From Zoogloeaceae bacterium (GTDB lineage: Bacteria > Pseudomonadota > Gammaproteobacteria > Burkholderiales > Rhodocyclaceae): DNA of 64,000 nt. The stretch's first letter is position 1. Each line of letters opens with the position of its first letter. The notes beneath the pieces were generated by a model. The model did no database searches. It worked only from the letters and a program-made list of their open reading frames with translations, and was not told where the DNA came from. The DNA lies in NCBI GenBank assembly GCA_024235635.1, contig JACKMA010000001.1, positions 868,001 through 932,000 on the forward strand, in the 5' to 3' direction. Positions 34,557 through 44,100 of the stretch are shown here, piece by piece. The position numbers and the translations under genes were made by a program.

Positions 34557-35336
34557 TCAGTGGGCGTGGGCGTAGCTGGGTTGCTTGCGCGAGGCCAGCG
34601 TGGTGTCCACCACGTCGATGATCTTGTTGATGTCCGGGAAGCCGAAGAAGCGTGTCCATTTGCCGCTGACCGCGTCGCCGACCAGCACCAGAGGCGGGTG
34701 GTCGGTGAAGTTCGGCGTATAGGCACCGTAAGCGCGCAGTACGTCCTCGACCTCGGCATGCTCGCCGGTGAGCCAGGTCCATTCGGGGCCCGAACCGTAC
34801 TTCTGCGACGCCTGCTTGAGGCGTGCCGGCGAGTCGCGACGCGGGTCCACCGACAGCGACACCAGCTTGACCCGATCGCCGAGCTTGTCGGCGAGCTTGC
34901 TCTGCAATGCGTTGAACATCGCCGACTGCACCGGGCAGATCGTCGTACAGGTGGTGTAGACGAAGTCGATCACCACCACCTTGTCGCCCAGCACGTCGTC
35001 GACGAACGAAACCTGCCGGCCGTCCTGGTCGAGCAGCCGGGCATTCGGCACGGCGACGTCGAGCGTTGTCGCAGCCACCGGCCTGGCCATCGCTGCCCGA
35101 TGGGCGGCATGGGGATCGGCACCGTCCGCGCCGGCGTGGGCGGAATGATCCATCGCCTGGTGCTGTGAGTGATCCATCGCCTGGTGCTGTGAGTGATCCA
35201 TCGCCTGGTGCTGCGAGTGATCCATCGCCTGGTGTTGCGAATGGTCCATTTCGCCGGCCGGGGCCGGGCTCGCGATCGCCAGCAGGGCGGCGGCGAGCGC
35301 CGGCAGCAGCGGGTGGCTGCGAATGGGTGATTTCAT
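34557..35336 (-). CDS. SCO1/SenC-family copper chaperone with Met/His repeat
   Basis: A 259-residue protein. Behind the signal peptide (to about residue 28) stands a tandem MDHSQHQA repeat (four copies plus MDHSAHA), a Met/His-rich segment suited to copper binding. The SCO domain follows with TTCTTICP (CxxxC), VSLSVDPRRDSPARLK and a His in NFTDHPPLVL. GGAG 9 bases upstream supports the ATG at 35336; an ATG at 35351 in the same frame is possible. It begins 14 bases after the beta-propeller gene. Confidence 0.93.
   Translation of the reverse strand: MKSPIRSHPLLPALAAALLAIASPAPAGEMDHSQHQAMDHSQHQAMDHSQHQAMDHSQHQAMDHSAHAGADGADPHAAHRAAMARPVAATTLDVAVPNARLLDQDGRQVSFVDDVLGDKVVVIDFVYTTCTTICPVQSAMFNALQSKLADKLGDRVKLVSLSVDPRRDSPARLKQASQKYGSGPEWTWLTGEHAEVEDVLRAYGAYTPNFTDHPPLVLVGDAVSGKWTRFFGFPDINKIIDVVDTTLASRKQPSYAHAH
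35147..35242. repeat. Four tandem 24-bp units inside the SCO gene
   Basis: Four consecutive 24-base units (beginning GATCCATCGCCTGGTG on plus) encode MDHSQHQA in the minus frame. The first two are identical, the third differs by one base and the fourth by a few. Such repeats can change copy number by slippage and so alter the length of the metal-binding arm. Confidence 0.9.
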
Positions 35337-35350
35337 TTTGCCGATCTCCA

Positions 35351-37315
35351 TCATTTGCCCTTGGCGGTTGCGACCCGTTCGGCCGCGACCCGGATCGAGC
35401 GGAAACGTGAGTTCTCCTGGTTGATCTTCAGCGACGGCACCTGCACGAAGGCATAGTGGGCGCCCGCCTTGGCGAACTCCATCTGCACCTCGTAGATGCC
35501 CGGCTCGACCTCGGTGGCGGCCGCGCTGCGGCGCTCGAAGGCCGGCGCCCGGTACCACGAGACGGTGGCATCCTCGACGCCCTGCTTGATCTCTTCGCTG
35601 ACCGGATCGACGATGCGGAAGCGCAGCGCACTCTTCTCGCCGACCACGCCGGCTTCGCGTTCGCCGACGAACTCGATCCCCCAACTGCCGACCTGGTGCA
35701 TGCTCGGGTTGCGCTCGGCACTCATCGAGAAGCAATGCACCAGCTCCGGCGTATCGAGCATCAGCGCGACGTCGAATCGGCCGTCCACCGGCAGGCGCAC
35801 CTTGGTCGAATAGACGCCCGGCTCCACTTCCTTGAGGCTGCGGTCCACCAGCTTGGCGGCCCGGGCGACATGGCCGAAGCTCTTGTAGTTGCTCATCGGC
35901 GCATTCATGCCTTCCATGTAGAAGTAGGTCGTGTTGTCGGCCGGATTCACGATGAAGGCCGAGGTGTCGGTGCTCGCGGTCGTCATGGTGTCGGCCAGCG
36001 GCAGGTCGCCCGCCAGCTTCGGCGCCTTGTTGCCGGCATCGAAGCTGTTGATGATCGGCTTCTTGCCTTCGCCGAGGGTCGACAGGTTGATCAGATTGAC
36101 CTTCGACGTGGACAGGCCGCGCACGTAGGCGAAGCTGCGCGAGAAGGTCAGCTGGAACGGTTCGCCGGCGATGTCGATGCTGTTCACCACCTGATCGTTG
36201 GCGGCGTCGATCACCAGCACCTGGTCCTTCAGCGTGTTGGCGGTCATCACCCAGCGTCCGTCCGGCGACACCCGCAGCGGGCCGAGGCCGCGATGCGACT
36301 GGATGCGCTTGCGGATCTCGAGCGTCTCGCCGTCGATCACCGACACCTGCCCGGTCTTGCCGTCGGCGACGTAGGCCGCCTTGGCCAGCGCCGAGTAGCC
36401 GACCGACAGCACCTGCTTGCCGACCTCGAGATCCTTGACCTTGGCGAGCTTGGCGACATCGATGACGCTGACCGTGCCGTCGTCGCGATTGGTCACGAAG
36501 GCGTGGGCCGAATCGTCCGAGAAGCTGATCTCGTGATGGCCGCGGCCGGTCGGCACGAAACCGACCTGCTGGTAGCTCTCGGCGTCGAGCACGGTCACGC
36601 CGCTCTTCGCACCGATGCCGTTGTTGCCGATCCAGACGTAGCGCCCGTCGGGCTGCACCACCACGCGGGTCGGATTGTTGCCCGCCGGCACATTGTGGGT
36701 CACCTTGAAGTGGTCGGCATCGATCACCGCCACTTCGTCGGCGACCGGCATCGACACGAACAGGGTCTTCTCGTCGTTGCTGCGGGCCCAGTCCATCGGC
36801 GGGCGCTTCAACACGATGATCGCGTAGGTGCTGGTGCGGCCGGCCATGTTGACCATCGGATCCACCACCGAAATGCTCGGATCCTTGTTGAGCACCAGCA
36901 CGTAGTAGCCATTCAAGTCGAGCATCGGCCGGATGCCGACGATGCCCTTGAGGTAGAGACCGACCTTCTCGCGGCACTCCTTGATCTCGCCTTCCTTGCC
37001 GCCGATGTTGGCGCCGACGTCGAGCCAGGCCGCCGGAAACACGCCCTTGACCGGTTCTCCGCTGGCTTCCTGGGTGATTCGGAAGCGCACGTCGGTGAGC
37101 AGACCCTCGGTAATCTCGTCGCTCTCGACCGGTGTCGCCTCGAAGTCGATCACCAGCCCGTCGCGCACCAGCCGGTCGCTGATCCGCCCCGGCACCTCGA
37201 CCGTGGTCGGCGGTGCAACCACCTGGTTCGCAGCCAGCACCGGCGCGTGGCCGACCGCGCCCATGGTCCAGATCGCCGTCGCGATCGCCAGTGCCTTGAA
37301 TGTTCTGACTGTCAC
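35351..37315 (-). CDS. YVTN-type beta-propeller protein
   Basis: A 654-residue secreted protein with signal peptide (to about residue 29). The middle shows repeated propeller blades (GVTVLDAESYQQVGFVPTG, GTVSVIDVAKLAKVKDLEVG, GQVSVIDGETLEIRKRI, DQVLVIDAANDQVVNSIDI). The C-terminal third is beta-rich, of Ig-like type. The GTG start is set by a strong AGGAGG 8 bases upstream. It is the second gene of the oxidase operon. YncE-like propellers beside multicopper oxidases and SCO proteins are seen elsewhere; a partner or scaffold role is inferred. Confidence 0.88.
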   Translation of the reverse strand: MTVRTFKALAIATAIWTMGAVGHAPVLAANQVVAPPTTVEVPGRISDRLVRDGLVIDFEATPVESDEITEGLLTDVRFRITQEASGEPVKGVFPAAWLDVGANIGGKEGEIKECREKVGLYLKGIVGIRPMLDLNGYYVLVLNKDPSISVVDPMVNMAGRTSTYAIIVLKRPPMDWARSNDEKTLFVSMPVADEVAVIDADHFKVTHNVPAGNNPTRVVVQPDGRYVWIGNNGIGAKSGVTVLDAESYQQVGFVPTGRGHHEISFSDDSAHAFVTNRDDGTVSVIDVAKLAKVKDLEVGKQVLSVGYSALAKAAYVADGKTGQVSVIDGETLEIRKRIQSHRGLGPLRVSPDGRWVMTANTLKDQVLVIDAANDQVVNSIDIAGEPFQLTFSRSFAYVRGLSTSKVNLINLSTLGEGKKPIINSFDAGNKAPKLAGDLPLADTMTTASTDTSAFIVNPADNTTYFYMEGMNAPMSNYKSFGHVARAAKLVDRSLKEVEPGVYSTKVRLPVDGRFDVALMLDTPELVHCFSMSAERNPSMHQVGSWGIEFVGEREAGVVGEKSALRFRIVDPVSEEIKQGVEDATVSWYRAPAFERRSAAATEVEPGIYEVQMEFAKAGAHYAFVQVPSLKINQENSRFRSIRVAAERVATAKGK

Positions 37316-37390
37316 AGCCTTACCTCCTGTACTCGGTTGCCTCCATCATCACGTCGCTGCCGCACGCGACTTCGACGTCAGGAAGGAGAA

Positions 37391-37446
37391 GCGGGATGCG
37401 GCCGGGTCCTGCCGGACCGCATCCCGCCGGCCCCTCGCGGGGCCGG
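37391..37446 (-). other. Two strong stem-loops between oxidase and propeller genes
   Basis: The 145-base gap after the oxidase stop holds an 11-bp perfect stem (GCGGGATGCGG / CCGCATCCCGC, 37391-37427) directly joined to an 8-bp stem with a TCGC loop (37427-37446). No T-run follows. They could protect the 3' end of the oxidase message or reduce read-through to downstream genes. Confidence 0.6.
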
Positions 37447-37460
37447 GGGTTGAACGACGC

Positions 37461-40400
37461 TTACTGCACGCGCATCACGCCCCACAGGCCGTTGTTGCGG
37501 CCGAAGGCGGCACGATCCACGTACAGGTAGTCGCCGGCAATTGCACCCTGACCGCCTGCCTTGGGCAGGAACAGGTCGAAGTGGGCCATCGGCATGATGC
37601 TTTCCTGTGCTCCGAGGAACAGGAAGGATTGCGGATTCACACCGATCGCACGCGACGCCACGGTGTTCATCTCGCAAGCGCCGACCAGGCCGTTGCGGGC
37701 TTCACCCGGGCAGAAGTACGGATCACGCGCCCACAGGTGACCATGCACGCCGAAGGTCGTACCGCGGCCGGCGCCGGTGGGCTCCAGGACACGCATGCGG
37801 ACCTCCTGACCAGCCGCGGCGACGAAGACCGGGGTGGCCGGTTCGCCGACGTTGTTGGTCGCCGTGGTGGCAGTACCACCGTTGGTGCAGCACTTGTTGC
37901 TGAACAGCTCGTGGGCGTTCTCGACGCCACCGAAGCCCTGCTTGCCGAACGGCGACTGCGCGGGCAGGCCGAAGCGGAACCAGGCCGGCTCGGTGCCGTA
38001 GTTGACCGCCATCTGGCCGGCATCGTGGCTGTCCTCGGGGATCGCCTGACCCTCGGCGGACAGGTTCGGCACCGGTGCGCCATCGGCGAAGCGCAGGTTG
38101 AGCGCCTTCTGGTGCATCGTCACGAAGTCACGGAAGGCAGCCTCGCCATTCGTGATCGTCGCCTGGGCGCGGGTCGCGCGCGTCGGCGGGGTCGCCAGAC
38201 CGGTGGTGTCCACCTGATGATCGATGGTCTGATCCAGGTTGGCCAGCACGTTCTGGTCGGCCCAGTCTGCACCGATCGGCTCGATCACCAGACCACCGAC
38301 CATGCCCTTCTGACCCTGCTTGATGCGGTCCGCCGGGCTCAGGTTGGCGCCACCGAACTCGACCGGCGTGGCGATCACGTCCGCCATGTCGGTGGTTTCG
38401 GCGGTGGCCACGACATCGGGATCGTCGTCCCGGGTGTCGCCATCGTCCGGGCCTTCGGCCTCGTACTGGGCTTCGGCGTCGGCGATGATCTGCTCCCGCG
38501 TGGCCGTGTCGTAGTCGCCGAACTTGTAGTCGCCGGCGTAGGACTCGGTGGTCGTCGTGTTCGCGATCTCGCCCTCGGCCACCACGTCGTCGTCGATACG
38601 ATCGTCGTTGAGGATTTTGTCCTCCTGGGCCTCGAGTTCCTGCGACACGGCGGCCGACAGCGGCTGGCGGTTGTTACCGAGTTCGAGATGTCCGGCATAC
38701 CACTGGTAGGTCGCCGAATCACCACGCCCGACCGTCTGCACGCGGTTCTGGCCGACATTGACGCCGTCGGAACGGGTCACGTCGTACTCCACCAGTTGCG
38801 GATGCAGGCCCATCTCGGAAGACGGACGGATCAGGTTGTTTTCGAACCAGGTGAGCGCACCACCCCGGGTACCACGATCCCGGCGCACGACCTGCAGCAG
38901 CGTGTTGTAGCCTGCCAGGTCGGGCATCTCGTCATGCAGCTCGTTACGCAGCGTGACGTAGAGGCAGTCACCCGCATTGGCCCGCAACACCAGCGGTTCC
39001 ACCGGCGCGCTGGACTTCAGCTTGCCTTCCTGGTTGAGGTCGGCCGTACGGACGAACATGACCCCGGTCGGGTCGTGCAGCGGGCCGCGGTTGCCGGCGA
39101 TCTGCAGGATCTCGCCATTGTCCAGCTGGACGGTGAGACTGCGGATCTCGGTATCGCGCGGGTTGTAGACCAGCGTGCCGCCTTCCGGATCGAGCCGGCC
39201 ACCGACGTTGTCCACCGGATCCTTGTTCTCCGGAATGGTCACGCCGAGGCTATTGCGCAGCACGTTGTTGGCCAGCACCGCCGTGACGTCGAAGCGACGC
39301 ACCGGCGCACTCTTCGGGCAGACGCCGTCGAAGTCGTCACGGTTGCCCGCGACCACCGGCTTCGGATTGCTCGGCAACGGCGGCAGGTCGCCACGCAACG
39401 CAGTGTAGTTGCGCAACAGGCCCCACATGCCGGTCCAGAAGCCATCCTGGCTGGCATCCACGCTCCACAGGTAGTCCGCCATCTCGCCTTGCTGCTGGAA
39501 GTCGGCGAAGACCGGAGTGGACAGCGTGAATTGCTCGGAGATGCCGACGCTCTGGGCGTTACGCCAGCCCGAGTTCGGCGCCTTGCCGTGACCCGAACCC
39601 GCCTGCAGCCACTTGACACCGTGGATCGTGGTGTTGTGCTCGTGCTCGTGACCACCGGCCTGGATCTTGACCTTGACCAGGTCGCCCGAGTAGCTCCGCA
39701 TCATCGGGGTGAAGGGATCACCCGGATCGATGTCGCGGTTGAGCGCCGGATAAGGCGTGTCACCCAGCCGGGTGTTCATCTGCTCGACCCTGCGGTCGGT
39801 ACGCGACTGCAGTGCGAACGCCAGATCGCCACGGCGGCCTTCGGCCTGAGAGCCCTTCTTGCCGTCCGGTCCCTCCTGATCCGGATCGTACACCCGCAGA
39901 CCCACCGGCTCGTTGCGGTAGTTCACCACGAGCATGCCACTGTCGTCGGCCGTGATGACCTCCGGGCACGGACGCGGCACACCGCCCGGGCAGAACGCCG
40001 GGTGTCCGACGATGTCCGGCAGCGGCTCTTCCTGACGGAAGGACGGGTTGATCGAGTCGCGGAAGGTGTTGGCCGTCACCGGGAAGGCGGTGTTGATGCC
40101 TGCGGCGTCACGGACCGGGTGGCCCACGCCATCGGCACCCGCGGTGGTATGCGGACGGCCATCCGGGCCCGCGCCGACATACACGCCCTTCTGGTACGCG
40201 TGCTGGAAGTCCGAGTACTCGAAGTAGAACTCACGGAACGCATCGAGGTCGTTGGCACCGACGTTTTGCGTGTAGCCACCCAGCTCGCCCGGCAGAATGG
40301 CGACCTGCCAGCTGGTCGGACCACCATCGTCACGGGTGTAGAGCGTTTCACCGGACTCGTTGTGCACCCACTTCGATCCGGCCGGCTCGGTCAGCACGGT

Positions 40401-43400
40401 GGCGTACAGACCGATCTGCTGGTGGGTCGAAGGACCGTAGTGGTCGTGGGTGAAGATGATACCCAGGCCGCGATCGACGCCTTCGGTGTTGACCACCGGG
40501 TCGGCGAACCAGCGCTGCAGCGTCACCCGCGCACCGAGCCACTCGTTGCGCACACCGGCACCCAGGAACGGGTGGGGTTCCGGCTCGAGATGCGGGCCGA
40601 TCGGCTCCAGTCCGGCGGCTTCACGCTCCTCGTTGAAGTGGTTGATGGCCTCGATCCGCTCGCGCACCGCACCCGGGGAGAGCGTACCGTCCTCGTAGTT
40701 CCAGCCGTTGGCAGCGCCGTCGGCCGTCGTCAGGTCCCACTTCGGCAGGTGGATGTGCTGACCGATGATGTCGGTCGGCGTGCGCACCTGGTAGTCGTCG
40801 ACCTCGAACTCCGCCGGCACGAAGTTGCTGTGCGCATACATCGTGCAGTCGAAGGTGTTCATCCGGATGACGAAGGGCTCGGGCGCCTTCTCCTTGTTGA
40901 TGAACGGGTTGACGTCTTCCCACAGCGAGATGATGCGCTGCTGCGGATAGTGGTAGCCGACCTTGTTGAAGACGGCGTCGATCTGGACGTTGCCGGCCTT
41001 GTAGACCCGCGGCGTATCGGCGTTGAACGGCGACGCACCCTGGGTGGTGAGGCCGACCGCACCGAAGAAGTTGCCGACCACGCCGGTGTTCAGGCGCTGA
41101 CCGCCGTCATCGACGCAGGGATCCGCGTAGGGCGCACCCGCGACCGGCGGCAAGCCATTGACGACGAAGTCGGCCTTGCTGACCTGACCGGAGCCGTTCA
41201 CCGAGTAGGACGGGTGAGCGCGCTGCGCCATGAAGCGCATCGCCAGTTGCTCGAGATCCGTGCCTTCTTCCGGGAAATACACCGGCTTGGCCTTGACCAG
41301 CACCTTCGACAGGTCGAGACGACTCTGCGTCGCCACCGCGGCGCCACCATCGGCGAAGCCCTGGGTGGTGAATCGCGGCAGACCGCCATCGAAGCCCTCG
41401 GCAGTGCCGGTGGCATCGACCTTGGCCCACAGCGGGTCACCCGAGCCCTTGAGCTGGGTCATCAGCGCCTTGGTCGCCATGTCGAGCGGCGGGGTCGGCG
41501 GACGCTGGCCGACCGAGTCCTCGATGCCGGCGACCCAGAACGGGTAGCCCGGGTTCACGTCGCGGTCGACGACCTTGGCGTTGGAACCGACGGTCACGCC
41601 GTTGTCGGCCACCTTCGGCACCACCGTCACCTCGCCCGGCATAGGCGCCATGGCCTTGCCCGGCAACGGCACCACGGCCGGGATCGGCGTACCGGCGACG
41701 ATCTCGCCATCGGGATACGCGCGGGCGCCGGCGGCAGGCTTGCCGCTTTGCAGTGCGAACGGTGAGCTGTGGAAGTCGTCGCCCGACACGGCCAGGCGCG
41801 AACCCGGCTCGAACACGTCGTGGACCCGCCACATGTACCACATGCCCTGCGCGAAGTGCGGGTAGAAGTGGCAGTGGAAGATCGCGTCACCGGCGCTCTT
41901 GTTGCGGTTGCCGGAACCGCCGAAGGCGATCTCGTAGGTGTAGCCCGAGCCCGGTCCGATCCCCTGCGCGTCGATGTAGTTCGAGTTGTCGTCGCTCGGG
42001 TTGAACAACCACTGGTGGTTGTGCAGGTGGAAGACGTGCTGCTCCTTGCCGACGTGGATGTTGCGGAACTTGACCGCATCGTTCACGTAGCTGTGGTGCA
42101 CGTTGGACGGATCGTTCGGGTAGAGCACTTCGTTGGCCTTCGGACCGACGTCCTCGCAGCCGACCAGGGCCGGTGTGCAGCCTTCCAGACCGAAGTTGGC
42201 CGGCACGTCTACCAGCGACGCCGGATCGCCGACCGTGAAGGAGGTCAGGAAGAACTCCTCGTAGGCGCAACCCAGGCAGTCGTGCATCGGACCGACACCG
42301 AGGCGGTTGGCGATGATCTCGGTGCCGATGCCGCCGGAACCATAGTTGATCATGAAGCTGTCGCGCACGCCGTGCAGGGTGTGGCTGAGCACCGGGTCGA
42401 GGAACCACTCCGGGAAGGCCTGCGACGCGGCGTTCTCGTCGTGGAACACCGACGCGAAATCGCGGAACGGCTGCAACCGGGTCGGATAGGTCGGGTTGCG
42501 CTTGCCGACGCTCTCGAGCGGATAGGTCTCGGGCGGGAAGGTGCCGTCGCCGGAGATCGTGCCCTCGGGACCGTAGGCGACCACCGCGTCGATCTCGGTA
42601 TGCACGATGCGCGTGCCCTGCATCATGTTGAGGATCTTGCGGTTGGCCTTGCCCTCGGAGATCCACGGCTCCTCGGTCGGGTAGCGCGCCTCGTAATTGA
42701 TCACCGGCTGACCGTCAGGCGTCCGGCGCGGATTGCCGTTGCGATCAAGCCTTGTAACCAGGCGCAACTCCTCTTCGGTGATCACGCTGCGATATACTAC
42801 AGAGCCGGCCGGTTCGACGATCACCTCACCAAAGAGTCCATTCGTCGTGTTGCCAGCCGAAGCATCGGCGCCGAACTGCGCGCCGTGGCTGGTGACCTCG
42901 AATGCGCCCTCTTTCTCCGCCAAGAGTGTGTAGGTGCGAGTGGAGCCGACCGGCACCAGGCTGCCGGCCACGCCCGGATTGTTGCCGACCATGCTGCCGT
43001 CGTCCTGGATCCGGTTGACCAGTTGCATGCCGGAAGAATGGAAGCCGACATGGCGATCGGCGACCTGATCGTCGATCTGCAGGTTGAACGGCGGCGTGCC
43101 GGGAATCGGCGCGTTGTTCGGGTTGGCCGCCGGTGCCAGCATGTTGGTCAGCCGCACCCGCAGGCAGGTGCCGGCAGGCACGCGCAGCACCAGCGGACGC
43201 GGGCGCTTGTCGGCGCGCAGCTTGACCTGGCCGGGCTGCGGATTCGAGCCATCCATGGTCAGCGGAATGTTGTTCGCGTCGACCACGTCCTCTTTGAGCG
43301 CGTACATCATCCAGTTGATGTTCTGCGCACCGAGGCGGTTGAACATCACCGGCTGATCCAAGGCCACGACCTCGGCAAGATAGGTCTTGCTGCACTCGAC

Positions 43401-43535
43401 CTGCGCCTGTGCCGGAGCCGCCCAGATCGCCAGACCGGCGAGGCTGGTCGCTGCCAGCATCTGCCCCAGTCGGGTCGATCCGCGCGACCGATGCCGCCGC
43501 TGCGGCCTCGGCACTGAATCGCTTCGTTTAGACAT
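37461..43535 (-). CDS. Giant secreted multicopper oxidase (MnxG/MofA size class)
   Basis: A 2024-residue protein with a Sec signal peptide (cleavage about AQA/QVE, residue 45) and several cupredoxin domains. Copper motifs visible: HVFHLHNHQWLF (~residue 500), IFHCHFYPHFAQGMW (~550, a type 1/type 3 HCHxxxH), GQHIHLPKWD (~925), THDHYGPSTHQQIGLY (~1027), GGHEHEHNTTIHGVKW (~1293) and GVHGHLW (~1928). The last domain ends GDYLYVDRAAFGRNNGLWGVMRV, where the usual HCH is missing. Size and layout resemble Mn(II)-oxidising MnxG/MofA-type enzymes, but the substrate is not proved. A strong AGGAGG precedes the ATG; a sigma-54 element lies upstream. It heads the operon. Confidence 0.88.
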   Translation of the reverse strand: MSKRSDSVPRPQRRHRSRGSTRLGQMLAATSLAGLAIWAAPAQAQVECSKTYLAEVVALDQPVMFNRLGAQNINWMMYALKEDVVDANNIPLTMDGSNPQPGQVKLRADKRPRPLVLRVPAGTCLRVRLTNMLAPAANPNNAPIPGTPPFNLQIDDQVADRHVGFHSSGMQLVNRIQDDGSMVGNNPGVAGSLVPVGSTRTYTLLAEKEGAFEVTSHGAQFGADASAGNTTNGLFGEVIVEPAGSVVYRSVITEEELRLVTRLDRNGNPRRTPDGQPVINYEARYPTEEPWISEGKANRKILNMMQGTRIVHTEIDAVVAYGPEGTISGDGTFPPETYPLESVGKRNPTYPTRLQPFRDFASVFHDENAASQAFPEWFLDPVLSHTLHGVRDSFMINYGSGGIGTEIIANRLGVGPMHDCLGCAYEEFFLTSFTVGDPASLVDVPANFGLEGCTPALVGCEDVGPKANEVLYPNDPSNVHHSYVNDAVKFRNIHVGKEQHVFHLHNHQWLFNPSDDNSNYIDAQGIGPGSGYTYEIAFGGSGNRNKSAGDAIFHCHFYPHFAQGMWYMWRVHDVFEPGSRLAVSGDDFHSSPFALQSGKPAAGARAYPDGEIVAGTPIPAVVPLPGKAMAPMPGEVTVVPKVADNGVTVGSNAKVVDRDVNPGYPFWVAGIEDSVGQRPPTPPLDMATKALMTQLKGSGDPLWAKVDATGTAEGFDGGLPRFTTQGFADGGAAVATQSRLDLSKVLVKAKPVYFPEEGTDLEQLAMRFMAQRAHPSYSVNGSGQVSKADFVVNGLPPVAGAPYADPCVDDGGQRLNTGVVGNFFGAVGLTTQGASPFNADTPRVYKAGNVQIDAVFNKVGYHYPQQRIISLWEDVNPFINKEKAPEPFVIRMNTFDCTMYAHSNFVPAEFEVDDYQVRTPTDIIGQHIHLPKWDLTTADGAANGWNYEDGTLSPGAVRERIEAINHFNEEREAAGLEPIGPHLEPEPHPFLGAGVRNEWLGARVTLQRWFADPVVNTEGVDRGLGIIFTHDHYGPSTHQQIGLYATVLTEPAGSKWVHNESGETLYTRDDGGPTSWQVAILPGELGGYTQNVGANDLDAFREFYFEYSDFQHAYQKGVYVGAGPDGRPHTTAGADGVGHPVRDAAGINTAFPVTANTFRDSINPSFRQEEPLPDIVGHPAFCPGGVPRPCPEVITADDSGMLVVNYRNEPVGLRVYDPDQEGPDGKKGSQAEGRRGDLAFALQSRTDRRVEQMNTRLGDTPYPALNRDIDPGDPFTPMMRSYSGDLVKVKIQAGGHEHEHNTTIHGVKWLQAGSGHGKAPNSGWRNAQSVGISEQFTLSTPVFADFQQQGEMADYLWSVDASQDGFWTGMWGLLRNYTALRGDLPPLPSNPKPVVAGNRDDFDGVCPKSAPVRRFDVTAVLANNVLRNSLGVTIPENKDPVDNVGGRLDPEGGTLVYNPRDTEIRSLTVQLDNGEILQIAGNRGPLHDPTGVMFVRTADLNQEGKLKSSAPVEPLVLRANAGDCLYVTLRNELHDEMPDLAGYNTLLQVVRRDRGTRGGALTWFENNLIRPSSEMGLHPQLVEYDVTRSDGVNVGQNRVQTVGRGDSATYQWYAGHLELGNNRQPLSAAVSQELEAQEDKILNDDRIDDDVVAEGEIANTTTTESYAGDYKFGDYDTATREQIIADAEAQYEAEGPDDGDTRDDDPDVVATAETTDMADVIATPVEFGGANLSPADRIKQGQKGMVGGLVIEPIGADWADQNVLANLDQTIDHQVDTTGLATPPTRATRAQATITNGEAAFRDFVTMHQKALNLRFADGAPVPNLSAEGQAIPEDSHDAGQMAVNYGTEPAWFRFGLPAQSPFGKQGFGGVENAHELFSNKCCTNGGTATTATNNVGEPATPVFVAAAGQEVRMRVLEPTGAGRGTTFGVHGHLWARDPYFCPGEARNGLVGACEMNTVASRAIGVNPQSFLFLGAQESIMPMAHFDLFLPKAGGQGAIAGDYLYVDRAAFGRNNGLWGVMRVQ

Positions 43536-43630
43536 TGCTACCTCCTGGAAGGAACCGTTTTACGGACCGTGGCGAATCGCACCTCCCCACGTGACCGAAG
43601 TCACAGGTGCGCGCCACGGCAAGCGGCCAC

Positions 43631-43646
43631 TGCAGCATCCATGCCA
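43631..43646 (-). promoter_or_regulatory. Sigma-54 promoter of the multicopper oxidase operon
   Basis: Minus-strand TGGCATGGATGCTGCA fits TGGCACG-N4-TTGCW with the invariant GG and GC 10 bases apart and two minor mismatches. The predicted start of transcription is near 43620, leaving an 85-base leader with an AGGAGG ribosome site. Confidence 0.75.
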
Positions 43647-43701
43647 CGACCTCAGAGCCCGGCGTAAGCGGGTATTTCGAGGATTCGGTCGTATCCGACG
43701 G

Positions 43702-43778
43702 TGGGGAAGCATGGGGAATCTCCCCACATCCACCCCCACACCCCAGGATTGGGTTTTGGGCGCACCCCAGTGTTGGGG
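43702..43778. promoter_or_regulatory. G-tract dyad cluster, candidate enhancer (UAS)
   Basis: TGGGGAA (43702) is followed by the perfect dyad TGGGGA-ATC-TCCCCA (43712-43726), then CCCCA-GGAT-TGGGT (43741-43754) and CCCCA-GTGT-TGGGG (43765-43778). The central dyad sits about 99 bases upstream of the predicted oxidase start, the range of an NtrC-type activator. A near copy stands before gspE. Confidence 0.65.
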
Positions 43779-44048
43779 AAGCATCCGGAAACCAAGTAGG
43801 AACTGTTCTTACACGAATGACATATGCCATTCAGGCGGGCGCCGCGACCGCTGAATGGCACGCGGCACATCGGACCGGGCCGGACCGGCCCGTCGCGCCA
43901 AGGCATGCGGGAGGGAGAGGAGGGCCGTCCGGACGGAGATCGACGCATCATGGCCCCCTGGTCGATGCGTCAGTCCGGACGACCCTGGACCTCGTCATGC
44001 ACATACGGTGCCAGCCGGACCGAATGGTGAGCAGCGGCGGTCCGGCGC

Positions 44049-44064
44049 AGGCACCGAGCTTGCT
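44049..44064 (+). promoter_or_regulatory. Sigma-54 promoter of gspG-gspF
   Basis: AGGCACCGAGCTTGCT matches the -24/-12 pattern with GGCAC and TTGCT at correct spacing. Transcription would begin near 44075, 26 bases before the gspG ATG, with GAGG as ribosome site. Confidence 0.72.
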
Positions 44065-44100
44065 ATTCGACTGTGCTTTCGCAACCTGAGGTACACCGAC

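Larger units (their letters stand above)
43536..44100. other. Regulatory region between oxidase operon and gspG
   Basis: A 565-base divergent intergenic region. It carries a minus-strand sigma-54 element for the oxidase (43631-43646), a cluster of G-tract dyads (43702-43778), and a plus-strand sigma-54 element for gspG (44049-44064). Open frames that cross it show no family motif. Confidence 0.75.

Noticed and set aside
36981..41765. A 1594-codon open frame on plus, antisense to the oxidase gene
   Set aside because: It is the complement of a well-supported reading frame with strong copper motifs. Its product is low-complexity Arg/His/Val/Ala with no motif, the usual result of high GC.
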